A stretch of 36,519 bases of DNA from an uncultured Lachnospiraceae bacterium (GCA_944375845.1 CALWAW010000050.1:1-36519), one strand, 5' to 3'. Positions 7,768 to 15,724 are shown, counted from the first letter of the stretch. Translations and numbers: made by a program. The notes: a model not told the origin generated them from the sequence alone.

Positions 7768-7776
7768 TGCTATAAT
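7768..7776 (+). promoter_or_regulatory. Extended -10 promoter of the cytidylate-kinase-like gene
   Basis: TG at 7768-7769, one base, then consensus TATAAT at 7771-7776. No good -35 is present, as expected for an extended -10 promoter. Confidence 0.6.
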
Positions 7777-7809
7777 TCAAGTAGAACCGAACGAGAGGAG
7801 TTGAGGGTT

Positions 7810-8454
7810 ATGAACGGAAACCTGGTTATCACCATCGGACGGGAATGCGGAAGCGGCGGAAGGTTTATCGGCCAGAAGCTGGCGGACCGCCTTGGCATCC
7901 GCTGCTACGATAAGGAGCTCCTTACCCTGGCGGCAAAGGACAGCGGAATGTGCGAGGAGATCTTCCAGCACCACGATGAAAAGCCCACCAACAGCTTTTT
8001 ATATTCTCTGGTTATGGATACCTATTCCATGAGCTATAATCCATCAGGGTACATCGATATGCCACTGAATCAGAAGGTATTCCTGGCCCAGTTTGACACC
8101 ATCAAAAAGCTGGCCGATCAGGAATCCTGCGTGATCGTGGGCCGGTGCGCCGATTACGCCCTGGCGGAATATCCCAATAAGGTATCGGTATTTACCACGG
8201 CGGAATACGACGACAAGGTGGAATACCTGAAGGAGCACTACCATATCGAGCCCTCCAAGATCAAGGATTTCATCACAAAGACCGATAAGAAGCGCTCCTC
8301 CTATTATAATTACTATTCCAACAAGAAATGGGGCTCCGTCCACAGCTACGATTTGTGCATCAACCGCAGCGCAGTCGGCTTTGACGGCGCGGTGGATGTG
8401 ATTCTCCATTTTATCGAAACAAAACAAGCCCACAAGGAAGGAAGACTGAAATAG
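7810..8454 (+). CDS. Cytidylate kinase-like family protein
   Basis: A 214-residue soluble protein of the Cytidylate_kin2 family. The phosphate-binding loop near the N-terminus reads GRECGSGGRFIG (residues 10-21). It lacks the classical GK[ST] ending but matches this family's usual GSGG form. CVIVGRCADYAL, after residue 100, is the second conserved family block. The C-terminal part has the basic lid-like sequence KTDKKRSSYYNYYSNKKWG. The ATG at 7810 is chosen because GAGAGGAG lies 9 nt upstream and the promoter -10 at 7771 excludes the earlier in-frame ATG at 7756. Catalysis on CMP is not established for this branch and the true substrate is unknown. Confidence 0.85.
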   Translation: MNGNLVITIGRECGSGGRFIGQKLADRLGIRCYDKELLTLAAKDSGMCEEIFQHHDEKPTNSFLYSLVMDTYSMSYNPSGYIDMPLNQKVFLAQFDTIKKLADQESCVIVGRCADYALAEYPNKVSVFTTAEYDDKVEYLKEHYHIEPSKIKDFITKTDKKRSSYYNYYSNKKWGSVHSYDLCINRSAVGFDGAVDVILHFIETKQAHKEGRLK

Positions 8455-8476
8455 AATTCCCCCCTTCATCTGGGAC

Positions 8477-8538
8477 TGCGCGCCTGCCCGGCGCATCCTA
8501 CTCGCAAATGCGTCGGTGCCTGCAAATTCAGGCGCGCA
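8477..8538. repeat. Nested palindromic intergenic element
   Basis: An outer perfect 10-bp inverted repeat, TGCGCGCCTG (8477-8486) with CAGGCGCGCA (8529-8538), encloses an inner 9-bp stem, CCGGCGCAT (8488-8496) with ATGCGTCGG (8508-8516, one G-T pair) and an 11-nt loop. No T-run follows on either strand, so it is not the terminator, which lies just downstream. It resembles a mobile or REP-like intergenic palindrome or a structured RNA. Only one copy was seen in this window. Confidence 0.6.
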
Positions 8539-8541
8539 ACA

Positions 8542-8574
8542 AGCCCCCGGTCCAACGGCCGGGGGCTCCTTTTG
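8542..8574 (+). terminator. Rho-independent terminator between convergent genes
   Basis: AGCCCCCGG (8542-8550) pairs with CCGGGGGCT (8559-8567), followed by CCTTTTG. It ends the cytidylate-kinase-like transcript and lies just beyond the glmS 3' end. Confidence 0.85.
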
Positions 8575-8587
8575 TTGATAAAGCATT

Positions 8588-10405
8588 TTATTCCACGGTG
8601 ACGGATTTTGCCAGGTTCCTGGGCTTATCCACGTTGAGGCCCTTCATGTCTGAGGTGTAGTAGGCCAGAAGCTGCAGGATCACGGCCACGGGGAACACCG
8701 TAAACTGATCCGACGAGGCGGGAATGGCAAAGTGGATATCGCAGATATCCTCCGGCACCTCGGCGTCCTTCTTTGTAATGAGGATCACGAAAGCGCCTCT
8801 CGCCCGGACCTCCCGCACATTGGAGAGGGTTTTCCCGTAAATATGGTCCTGGGTGGCCACGGCAATCACCGGCGTCTGTTTCTCGATGAGAGCGATGGTC
8901 CCGTGCTTTAACTCCCCGGCGGCGTAGGCCTCTGCATGGATATAGGAGATCTCCTTGAGCTTCAGGGAGCCCTCCAGGGAGAAGGCGTAATCCAGGCCCC
9001 TTCCCACGAAGAAGGCGTCTTGGGCCTTGGCAAGGATCGAGGCCGCGGTTTTGATTCTGTCCTTTTTCGCGAGGATCTTTTCCACGGCGGGAACTGCCTC
9101 GAGAAGGCGGGAAACGAAAGCGGCCGCGTCCGTTTCCTGATATACGCCCCTGGCCATGGCCATGCGGCAGGCGATGAGATAGAGGCTTGCCAGCTGCACC
9201 ATATAGGCCTTGGTGCTGGCCACGGCGATCTCGGGACCGGCGTGAGTGTAAAACACATGATCGCTTTCCCTGGCGATGGTGGAGCCCTTTACATTGACGA
9301 TGGAGAGCACCTTTGCCCCCAGCTCTTTTGAAAGCCGCAGGGCCGCCAGGGTATCGATGGTCTCGCCGGACTGGGAGATGACGATCACCAGGGTGCGCTC
9401 ATCCACCAGCGGGCTTTCATAACGGTATTCCGAGGCGATATTGACGGAGACCGGGATCTTAAGAAGCGGCTCCATCAGAGCCTTTCCCACCATGCCCGCG
9501 TACATGGCCGTGCCGCAGGCCACGATGGCGATCTTATCACAGCCGGAAAAAAGGCTGTCGGGAATCCTGTCCTCAGTGAAATCGGGAAGGCCGTTTTCAA
9601 GGCGGGGCAGGATCGTGTTCCTGAGGGCCTCGGGCTGCTCATGGATCTCCTTCAGCATATAGTGGGGGAAGCCGTTCTTTTTGGCCGCCTCCAGGTTCCA
9701 GCTCACCTCAAGGAATTCCGGCTCCTTTCTGTTTCCGTCCAGATCCTCCAGAATGATATCGTCTTTTTTCAAGATCACCAGCTCATACTCCGGGATCACA
9801 AAATAACGGTTCGTGTAGGGAATCAAGGCCGTCACATCAGAGGCCACAAAGGAGCTTCCCTCGATGTGGGCCGCCACCATGGGGCTCACGTTGCGGATAC
9901 AGAAGATCTCGTCTGGGATATCCTCGAACATAATGCAGAAGGCGTAGGCCCCCGTCAGCTCCCGGATGGTCTTTTTGATGGCCTCCCGCGGATTGCCCTC
10001 ATAATAATAGTCGAAAAGCCGGGCTGCCACCTCGGTATCAGTTTCAGATACCAGCGAATCCTGGAAGCCGAAGCGCTCGATCAGGTTGTGATAGTTTTCG
10101 ATGATCCCGTTATGGATCAGAGTGACCCGGCCCGCGATATGGGGATGGGCATTGATATCGTTAACGCCTCCGTGGGTGGCCCACCTTGTATGGCCGATAC
10201 CACAGTGGGATTCTACCTTAAGCTCCGCGCAGGATTCCTTTAAGGTGGCCACAGGCCCCGCCTTTTTAATCAGCAGACGGTCATGCCCGCTGGAAAGAAG
10301 CGCAACCCCGGCACTGTCATAACCTCTGTATTCCAGCTGCTCAAGGCCGTTAAGCAGTACCTTCAGGGCATCCATCTGCCCTGTGTATCCAATGATTCCG
10401 CACAT
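8588..10405 (-). CDS. glmS: Glutamine-fructose-6-phosphate aminotransferase (isomerizing)
   Basis: Makes glucosamine-6-phosphate from fructose-6-phosphate and glutamine, the first step to UDP-GlcNAc for peptidoglycan. The start is set at 10405 so that the mature enzyme begins with the catalytic Cys (MCGIIGYTG), the required N-terminal nucleophile. This places AAAGGAG directly upstream. An in-frame ATG 24 nt earlier would bury the cysteine. The glutaminase domain (about 1-220) shows RGYDSAG and the HTRWATHG motif. Two SIS sugar-isomerase domains follow, including SQSGETIDTLAAL, and the end KPRNLAKSVTVE is the canonical C-terminus. The length of 605 is normal. It is monocistronic with its own promoter. 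Confidence 0.97.
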   Translation of the reverse strand: MCGIIGYTGQMDALKVLLNGLEQLEYRGYDSAGVALLSSGHDRLLIKKAGPVATLKESCAELKVESHCGIGHTRWATHGGVNDINAHPHIAGRVTLIHNGIIENYHNLIERFGFQDSLVSETDTEVAARLFDYYYEGNPREAIKKTIRELTGAYAFCIMFEDIPDEIFCIRNVSPMVAAHIEGSSFVASDVTALIPYTNRYFVIPEYELVILKKDDIILEDLDGNRKEPEFLEVSWNLEAAKKNGFPHYMLKEIHEQPEALRNTILPRLENGLPDFTEDRIPDSLFSGCDKIAIVACGTAMYAGMVGKALMEPLLKIPVSVNIASEYRYESPLVDERTLVIVISQSGETIDTLAALRLSKELGAKVLSIVNVKGSTIARESDHVFYTHAGPEIAVASTKAYMVQLASLYLIACRMAMARGVYQETDAAAFVSRLLEAVPAVEKILAKKDRIKTAASILAKAQDAFFVGRGLDYAFSLEGSLKLKEISYIHAEAYAAGELKHGTIALIEKQTPVIAVATQDHIYGKTLSNVREVRARGAFVILITKKDAEVPEDICDIHFAIPASSDQFTVFPVAVILQLLAYYTSDMKGLNVDKPRNLAKSVTVE

Positions 10406-10449
10406 ATATGTAATCTCCTTTAAAGTCATGGGCTGTAAATCTCCTACTA

Positions 10450-10478
10450 ACTATAGCATTATAATGGTTTTCCGTCAA
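10450..10478 (-). promoter_or_regulatory. glmS promoter
   Basis: On the minus strand TTGACG (10478-10473), 17-bp spacer, TATAGT (10455-10450). Transcription should start near 10443, leaving a leader of about 40 nt, too short for a glmS ribozyme. Confidence 0.75.
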
Positions 10479-10484
10479 ATCTTA

Positions 10485-10493
10485 TGCTATAAT
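10485..10493 (+). promoter_or_regulatory. Extended -10 promoter of the aldo/keto reductase gene
   Basis: TG-C-TATAAT with the hexamer at 10488-10493 and a weak -35. Its -35 zone overlaps the glmS promoter on the other strand. Confidence 0.6.
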
Positions 10494-10542
10494 TCTGACA
10501 TGAATTTTGATTTCAAGATCACAAAGAAAGGAGAGTTTTATC

Positions 10543-11502
10543 ATGAAGTACATAGAAGTGGGAACCTCCGGCATCAAAGCCTCCAACCTGGTGATGGGCT
10601 GTATGCGCTTAAAGGGCAAAACGCCGGAGGAGGCGGAAACCCTGATCCGTACCGCCATGGACGAGGGGATCAACTATTTTGACCATGCCGACGTTTACGG
10701 AAGCGCCGGGCAGAGGGGAGAGTGCGAGGAGATCTTCGGAAGGGCCCTGAACTTAAAAGACCCGTCTGTCCGCGAGGCCATCATCATCCAGAGCAAATGC
10801 GGCATCATCAAGGGTGAGATCGGAGCCTACGATTTCTCAAGGGAGCATATCATCGCCTCCGTGGACGGAAGCTTAAAGCGTCTGGGAACGGAATATCTTG
10901 ACTTCCTCCTGCTTCACCGTCCGGACAGCCTCATGGAGCCGGAGGAGGTGGCTGCGGCCTTCGAGAAGCTTCGCAGCGCCGGAAAGGTGCGCCATTTCGG
11001 CGTTTCAAACCACAGGCCCATGCAGGTAGAGCTTTTGCAGAAATTTATTCCCTATAAGCTCCAGATCAATCAGCTTCAGCTCAGCATTTCCCATTGTCCC
11101 ATGATCGATTCCGGCATCGCCGCCAATATGGACACGCCCCGGGGATACGACAAAGAAGGCTCCGTTTTAGAGTATTCCCGTCTCCATGACATGACCATCC
11201 AGGCCTGGTCGCCCTTCCAGGTGAGCGGCCCCATAAGCTCCTCCTCATCCCATATCTTCCTGGGAGATTATGAAGCCTACGGCCCCTTAAACCGGGTGAT
11301 CGACAGGCTTGCCGAAAAATACCGGGTCACCAATACGGCCATCGCCGTGGCGTGGATTACAAGGCACCCGGCCAATATCCAGGTAATTCTGGGCTCCATG
11401 AACCCCCAGCGGATCCGGGACGCCGCCAAAGGCTCCGATCTGCCACTCACCAGACAGGAATGGTATGAGATTTACCAGGCCTCCGGAAAGAAGCTCCCTT
11501 AA
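10543..11502 (+). CDS. Aldo/keto reductase
   Basis: NAD(P)H-dependent carbonyl reductase with a TIM-barrel fold, 319 residues, cytosolic. The catalytic tetrad is visible as Asp47 and Tyr52 (FDHADVYG), Lys85 (QSKCG) and His125 (LLLHRPD). The sequence VRHFGVSNHRPMQ and the C-terminal ITRHPANIQVILGSMNPQRI cofactor-binding segment place it in the YdhF-like branch. The physiological substrate is unknown. The ATG at 10543 follows AAGGAGAG; an upstream in-frame ATG at 10507 is too close to the promoter. The gene converges with the MATE exporter and the two stop codons overlap in a shared TTAA (11499-11502), with no terminator between. Confidence 0.93.
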   Translation: MKYIEVGTSGIKASNLVMGCMRLKGKTPEEAETLIRTAMDEGINYFDHADVYGSAGQRGECEEIFGRALNLKDPSVREAIIIQSKCGIIKGEIGAYDFSREHIIASVDGSLKRLGTEYLDFLLLHRPDSLMEPEEVAAAFEKLRSAGKVRHFGVSNHRPMQVELLQKFIPYKLQINQLQLSISHCPMIDSGIAANMDTPRGYDKEGSVLEYSRLHDMTIQAWSPFQVSGPISSSSSHIFLGDYEAYGPLNRVIDRLAEKYRVTNTAIAVAWITRHPANIQVILGSMNPQRIRDAAKGSDLPLTRQEWYEIYQASGKKLP

Positions 11503-12845
11503 AGGGCTTCCTTCGCGGCCTTCCTTTCGTTCCATGGCCCTCTCCTGTAAAAGAGGATGGAGAGGACTGTGGATACGGACCATCCGATAGGCCAGGCGCA
11601 CCAGATTCCCAGAGAACCCAGGAAGCGGGAGAGGGCAAAGGCCAGCACCACCCGCAGAAAAAGGTCCGTGAAGGTCGCCGCCATAAAGGGCTTCATAAGC
11701 TCCGCGCCTCTTAGAATCCCGTCGGCCGCCAGCTTCGCGGAGACCACAAAATAGAAGGGCGAAAGGATCCGCAGGAACAAAAGCCCGGTCTTAAGGGCCT
11801 GGGCAGTAGGCTCATCCATAAAGAGATATAAAAGGAAGCGTCCTCCCAGAAGATAGAGGAGAACCAGGGGAACGCAGAGAATCCATACAAGCCGAAGCCC
11901 CGCTCTGAAGCCCTGGCGGATGCGGTCCAGCTTTCCGGCCCCCAGGTTCTGGGCCGTATAGTTGGAGATCCCGTTTCCCAGGGTGGTAAAGGAGGTCACC
12001 ACCAGGTTATTGAGCTTTACGGCGGCGGAATAGCCCGCCATAACGCTGGTTCCGAAGCTGTTGATGATGCTCTGGATCAGAATATTTCCGATAGAGATAA
12101 AGCTTTGCTGCAAAATACTGGGAATGGCGATAATGGCAAAGTTTTTAAAAATTTGTCCGGAAAAGAGGGCTGTTTTCCCCTGATGGCGTATCCTGGAGAG
12201 CCGTCTGAATACCACGCCCACCGCCAGCACGCAGCTTACCCCCTGGCACAGGAAGGTGGCCCAGGCGACGCCTGCGACGCCCATGTGGAAGGCGGTCACA
12301 AACCAGATATCCATCCCGATGTTGGAAAGGGAGGATACGGCCAGGAAGAAGAACGGCGTCCTGGAATCGCCCAGGGCCGAGAAGATTCCCGTGGCAATGT
12401 TGTAAAAGAACATAAAGGGAAGCCCCCAGATATAGATATCCAGGTAAAGCTGGGAATCGTCCAGAATCTCGGCGGGCGTGTTGATCCATTCCAGCAAAAG
12501 ACGACTTCCAAAAAGCCCCAAAAGCATCAGCAGGGCGCAGAGAACCGCACTGGAGACCATGGCCGTGTGGACGGCCGTTTTCATGCGGCAGTAATCCTTC
12601 GCACCGAAAAGCTGGGAGACAATCACAGAGCAGCCGATGTTGCAGCCGAAGGCGAAGGCAATGAAAATCAGCGTGATCTCATAGCTGTTTCCCACGGCCG
12701 CCAGGGCGTTTTCCCCTACGAATTTCCCGGCCACAAGGCTGTCGGCAATATTATAAAGCTGCTGGAACACAATGCTCCCGAACAGGGGAAGACAGAACCT
12801 CCAAAGCACTGATTCCGGCTTTCCCACCGTAAGATCCCGGTTCAT
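11499..12845 (-). CDS. MATE family multidrug/toxin exporter
   Basis: Twelve-helix Na+- or H+-coupled exporter of the MATE superfamily, NorM/DinF type, 448 residues. Two related halves are evident, starting near LWRFCLPLFGSIVFQQLYNI and KNFAIIAIPSILQQSFISIG, each with the MATE Q-Q-x-[YF] pattern. Substrates cannot be predicted. The start is set at 12845 (MNRDLTVGK) because the -10 box lies at 12895-12890, so the first in-frame ATG at 12884 would be at or before the transcription start. An AGGAG (about 12861-12857) fits this ATG or the in-frame GTG at 12851. It is divergent from a LysR regulator that is the likely controller. Confidence 0.93.
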   Translation of the reverse strand: MNRDLTVGKPESVLWRFCLPLFGSIVFQQLYNIADSLVAGKFVGENALAAVGNSYEITLIFIAFAFGCNIGCSVIVSQLFGAKDYCRMKTAVHTAMVSSAVLCALLMLLGLFGSRLLLEWINTPAEILDDSQLYLDIYIWGLPFMFFYNIATGIFSALGDSRTPFFFLAVSSLSNIGMDIWFVTAFHMGVAGVAWATFLCQGVSCVLAVGVVFRRLSRIRHQGKTALFSGQIFKNFAIIAIPSILQQSFISIGNILIQSIINSFGTSVMAGYSAAVKLNNLVVTSFTTLGNGISNYTAQNLGAGKLDRIRQGFRAGLRLVWILCVPLVLLYLLGGRFLLYLFMDEPTAQALKTGLLFLRILSPFYFVVSAKLAADGILRGAELMKPFMAATFTDLFLRVVLAFALSRFLGSLGIWCAWPIGWSVSTVLSILFYRRGPWNERKAAKEAL

Positions 12846-12889
12846 ACTCACATCTACTCCTTTAACGCTTGTTTTTTTATCCATCAGGT

Positions 12890-12918
12890 ATTATACTGGC
12901 ATTGAAGCAATCAGTAAA
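12890..12918 (-). promoter_or_regulatory. Promoter of the MATE exporter
   Basis: Minus-strand TTTACT (12918-12913), 17-bp spacer, consensus TATAAT (12895-12890). The expected transcription start is near 12883. Confidence 0.7.
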
Positions 12919-12940
12919 CTGTATATTTCAAATGGCTGGT

Positions 12941-12955
12941 ATATCAATTTGATAT
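12941..12955. promoter_or_regulatory. Candidate LysR-type operator (T-N11-A palindrome)
   Basis: ATATCAA-T-TTGATAT is a perfect 7-bp inverted repeat with one central base and fits the LysR T-N11-A rule. Its centre lies about 65 bp upstream of the predicted MATE start, the usual recognition-site position. A direct repeat ATATTTCAA occurs at 12923-12931 and 12952-12960; the first copy lies near -44, the usual activation-site zone. Confidence 0.65.
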
Positions 12956-12970
12956 TTCAAGGAGCGGACT

Positions 12971-13867
12971 ATGCCCGGCGTACCCTACGATTATTACCGT
13001 ATTTTTTATTATGCGGCAAAATACAGAAGCTTTACCAGAGCGGCTGAAATCCTTTTGAGCAGCCAGCCCAACGTGACCCGTGCCATGAACAATCTGGAAC
13101 AGGAGCTGGGCTGCCGTCTTTTTGTCCGCTCAAACAGGGGGATCGCTTTGACCCCGGAGGGCGAAAGGCTCTACGGCCATGTGCGGATCGCCTGGGAACA
13201 GCTTCTGGCGGGGGAATACGAGCTTTCGCGGGAACGGAGGCTTGAAAGCGGATATGTCTCCATCGGCGCCAGCGAGATCGCCCTCCACGAACTGCTTCTT
13301 CCGGTCCTTCGGAAATTCCGCCTCACCTATCCGGGAATTCATATCCAGGTCACCAACCATTCCACGCCCCAGGCTGTGGCCGCCGTAAAAAGCGGCCTTG
13401 TGGAGCTGGCCGTGGTGTCCACGGACCAGACCTCCATGAAGCCCTTAAGCCTCACCAGGCTTTCTGATTTTAGGGATATCCTGGCGGCGGGGCCCAGCTA
13501 CAGGCGGCTTAAGGGCAGAAGCCTTTCCATACGGGAGCTGGCGGGATATCCCCTGATCTGTCTGGGACGGAACACGGCCTCCTACGAATTTTACAACAGA
13601 CTGTTCGCGGAGCACGAGACCATTCTGGAGCCTGCGGTGGAGGCCGCCACCACGGACCAGATCCTTCCCATGATCCGTTATGACCTGGGCCTTGGCTTTA
13701 TTCCCGAAAGCTTTGCCAGGGAAGCCCTGGAGCAGGGAGAAATCCTTGCCCTTAAGCTGGAGGAAGAGATCCCGTGCCGGCATATTTGCCTTTTAAAGGA
13801 TAAAAACAGGCCCTTAAGCACGGCGGCCCTTGAATTAGAGAAATTTATACTGCAATCTATTCGTTAA
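12971..13867 (+). CDS. LysR family transcriptional regulator
   Basis: A 298-residue regulator. The N-terminal winged helix-turn-helix spans about residues 1-62 (YRIFYYAAKYRSFTRAAEIL, SSQPNVTRAMNNLEQELGC, LFVRSNRGIALTPEG). A linker helix and a two-lobed periplasmic-binding-like effector domain (about 90-295) follow. AAGGAG lies 6 nt before the ATG. It is divergent from the MATE exporter across a 125-bp region holding a T-N11-A palindrome. This is the classical layout for a LysR protein that activates its neighbour and represses itself. The inducer is unknown. The C-terminal coding end overlaps a long hairpin at 13853-13890. Confidence 0.93.
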   Translation: MPGVPYDYYRIFYYAAKYRSFTRAAEILLSSQPNVTRAMNNLEQELGCRLFVRSNRGIALTPEGERLYGHVRIAWEQLLAGEYELSRERRLESGYVSIGASEIALHELLLPVLRKFRLTYPGIHIQVTNHSTPQAVAAVKSGLVELAVVSTDQTSMKPLSLTRLSDFRDILAAGPSYRRLKGRSLSIRELAGYPLICLGRNTASYEFYNRLFAEHETILEPAVEAATTDQILPMIRYDLGLGFIPESFAREALEQGEILALKLEEEIPCRHICLLKDKNRPLSTAALELEKFILQSIR

Positions 13868-13890
13868 AGTTGAGTTTAGCGAATAGATTG
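13853..13890. repeat. Long inverted repeat at the lysR-ttcA junction
   Basis: CAATCTATTCGTTAAA (13853-13868) pairs with TTTAGCGAATAGATTG (13875-13890): 16 bp with one G-T pair and a 6-nt loop. The stem includes the lysR stop codon. No T-run follows on the plus strand, so it does not look like an intrinsic terminator. It may be an mRNA 3'-end stabiliser or a protein site. Confidence 0.65.
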
Positions 13891-13914
13891 AACTAGAAAG
13901 GAACACTGCTCTCC

Positions 13915-14637
13915 ATGAACCTTCAAAAGCTTTTGAGCTACACGAGACGGGCTGTGGACGATTATCACATGATCGATCCCGGCGACCGGATCGCCGTGGG
14001 AATCTCCGGCGGCAAGGACAGCCTGGCTCTTTTATACGCCCTGCACGGGCTGAAACGGTTTTATCCCAATTCTTTTTCCATAGAGGCCATTACCGTGTCT
14101 GTATTCAAAGAAATGAATCTTGACCCTGTGAAGCGGCTCTGTGCGGAAATGGACGTGCCCTATACGGTGGTTGACACAGAGATCGGCGACATTGTGTTCC
14201 GGGAACGTAAAGAAGAAAATCCCTGCTCCCTCTGCGCGAAAATGCGGAAAGGCGCCTTCAACGAGAAGGCAAAGGCCCTGAGCTGCAACAAGGTGGCCTA
14301 CGCCCACCATAAGGACGACATTGTGGAGACCATGCTGATGTCCTTAATTTACGAAGGGCGGTTTCATTCCTTCTCGCCCTATACTTACCTGGACCGGATG
14401 GACCTCACGGTGATCCGCCCCCTTCTCTATGTGCCCGAGGCGGATATTGTCGGCTTCAAAAACAAATACGATCTTCCGGTATGCAAAAATCCCTGTCCTG
14501 CCGACGGCCATACCAGGCGCGAATATGTAAAGGAGCTTCTTCGTCGGATTACCTCAGAAAACCCCGGGGCAAAGGAACGGATGTTCACCGCGGTGGTGAA
14601 CGGACATATCAAAGGCTGGCCGGAGCGCGCCTTTTAA
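13915..14637 (+). CDS. ttcA: TtcA-family tRNA 2-thiocytidine biosynthesis protein (PP-loop ATPase)
   Basis: ATP-dependent sulfurtransferase of the TtcA/TtuA group that installs 2-thiocytidine in tRNA, 240 residues. The PP-loop ATP site is SGGKDS (31-36). Cys104 and Cys107 of NPCSLCAK and a later Cys190/Cys194 (VCKNPC) are the cysteines expected to hold the 4Fe-4S cluster and accept sulfur. YAHHKDDIVETMLM (129-142) is the second conserved block. The ribosome site AAAGGA is rather far from the ATG (about 12 nt). Only 10 bp separate it from the recombinase gene, so the two are probably cotranscribed. TtcA-like proteins in Firmicutes are less studied, so the exact modified base is inferred. Confidence 0.85.
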   Translation: MNLQKLLSYTRRAVDDYHMIDPGDRIAVGISGGKDSLALLYALHGLKRFYPNSFSIEAITVSVFKEMNLDPVKRLCAEMDVPYTVVDTEIGDIVFRERKEENPCSLCAKMRKGAFNEKAKALSCNKVAYAHHKDDIVETMLMSLIYEGRFHSFSPYTYLDRMDLTVIRPLLYVPEADIVGFKNKYDLPVCKNPCPADGHTRREYVKELLRRITSENPGAKERMFTAVVNGHIKGWPERAF

Positions 14638-14647
14638 GGAGAATCTT

Positions 14648-15706
14648 ATGGAACAGAGGCCTTACTACGAACAGACGGATATTGAGAACACACAGAAGCT
14701 GCGAAAGCTCCTCTCCTCTCTTCCGCCCTTCTGCGGAACCTTCTTCCGCGGAATCGAACAGGAAACCTCCTCAAGGACCAGGATCGCCTACGCCTATGAT
14801 CTGAGGGTGTTTTTTGAGTTCCTATTAAAGGAAAACCCCGTCTATAAAAATAAGGAAATCAAGGATATTACCCTTTCAGACCTGGACCGGATCAAGGCCC
14901 TGGATCTGGAGGAATACATGGAATACCTGAAATACTATTCCAACGGCGAGAACACGGAGCACATCAACAAGGAACGGGGAATCTCCAGAAAGCTTTCGTC
15001 CCTCAAGACTTTTTACAACTACTTTTATAAAAAGGAAATGCTTTCCACGAACCCGGCGGCTCTGGTATCCCTTCCCAAGCTCCACTCCAAGGAGATCATA
15101 CGGCTGGACGTGGACGAGGTGGCCAGCCTTTTGGACCAGGTGGAAAGCGGGGACGCCATGACGGAGCGCCAGAGGGCCTTCCACAAAAAGACCAGGGTGC
15201 GGGATCTGGCGCTGATGACCCTGCTTCTTGGCACCGGCCTTCGCGTTTCGGAATGCGTAGGCCTTGATATCCGCGATGTGGATTTTAAGAACGACGGAGT
15301 CCGGGTCCACAGAAAAGGCGGAAAGGAGGTCGTGGTCTACTTCGGCGAGGAGGTCCGGGAGGCCCTTCTGGACTACATGGAGGAGCGGAAAAAGAAGATT
15401 CCCGTATCGGGCCATGAGCAGGCCCTCTTCCTCTCTTTGCAGGATAAGCGCATGTCGGTGAAAAGCGTCGAGAACCTGGTGAAAAAATATGCCCGCCTTG
15501 TGACGCCCTTAAAGAAGATCACGCCCCACAAGCTTCGGAGCACCTACGGCACCACCCTCTACCAGGAAACCGGCGACATTTACCTGGTGGCGGACGTGCT
15601 GGGCCATTCCGATGTCAACACCACCAGAAAGCACTACGCGGCCCTGGAGGAGCACCGCAGAAGAAGCGCCAGAAACGCCGTGCGCCTTAGGGAAAAGCCG
15701 GAGTAA
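14648..15706 (+). CDS. Tyrosine recombinase (XerC/XerD-like)
   Basis: Site-specific recombinase, 352 residues. The N-terminal SAM-like core-binding domain covers about residues 30-140. The catalytic residues are all present: Arg199 (GTGLRVSE), Lys223 (HRKGGKE), His294 and Arg297 (TPHKLRST), His320 (LGHSD) and the nucleophile Tyr330 (TTRKHYA). A full catalytic set and a housekeeping neighbourhood without phage genes favour a chromosome-dimer-resolution Xer enzyme. An integrase is less likely, because no attachment repeat is seen nearby. AAGGAG lies directly upstream. A strong terminator follows the gene. Confidence 0.9.
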   Translation: MEQRPYYEQTDIENTQKLRKLLSSLPPFCGTFFRGIEQETSSRTRIAYAYDLRVFFEFLLKENPVYKNKEIKDITLSDLDRIKALDLEEYMEYLKYYSNGENTEHINKERGISRKLSSLKTFYNYFYKKEMLSTNPAALVSLPKLHSKEIIRLDVDEVASLLDQVESGDAMTERQRAFHKKTRVRDLALMTLLLGTGLRVSECVGLDIRDVDFKNDGVRVHRKGGKEVVVYFGEEVREALLDYMEERKKKIPVSGHEQALFLSLQDKRMSVKSVENLVKKYARLVTPLKKITPHKLRSTYGTTLYQETGDIYLVADVLGHSDVNTTRKHYAALEEHRRRSARNAVRLREKPE

Positions 15707-15724
15707 CGGCCGATTCTGAGTACG

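Noticed and set aside
10406..10450. A glmS ribozyme upstream of glmS
   Set aside because: The predicted leader is only about 40 nt and shows no ribozyme core; the aldo/keto reductase promoter lies just beyond it.
12105..12812. A long open frame antisense to the first MATE gene
   Set aside because: It is a mirror of high-GC coding sequence, with low-complexity, charged composition and no ribosome site or domain.
12846..12884. A longer MATE start at 12884
   Set aside because: It sits 5 bp from the consensus TATAAT, at the expected transcription start, and has no ribosome site.
14648..15706. A prophage or integrative element marked by the tyrosine recombinase
   Set aside because: No phage or plasmid genes, tRNA or attachment repeats flank it; neighbours are housekeeping genes.
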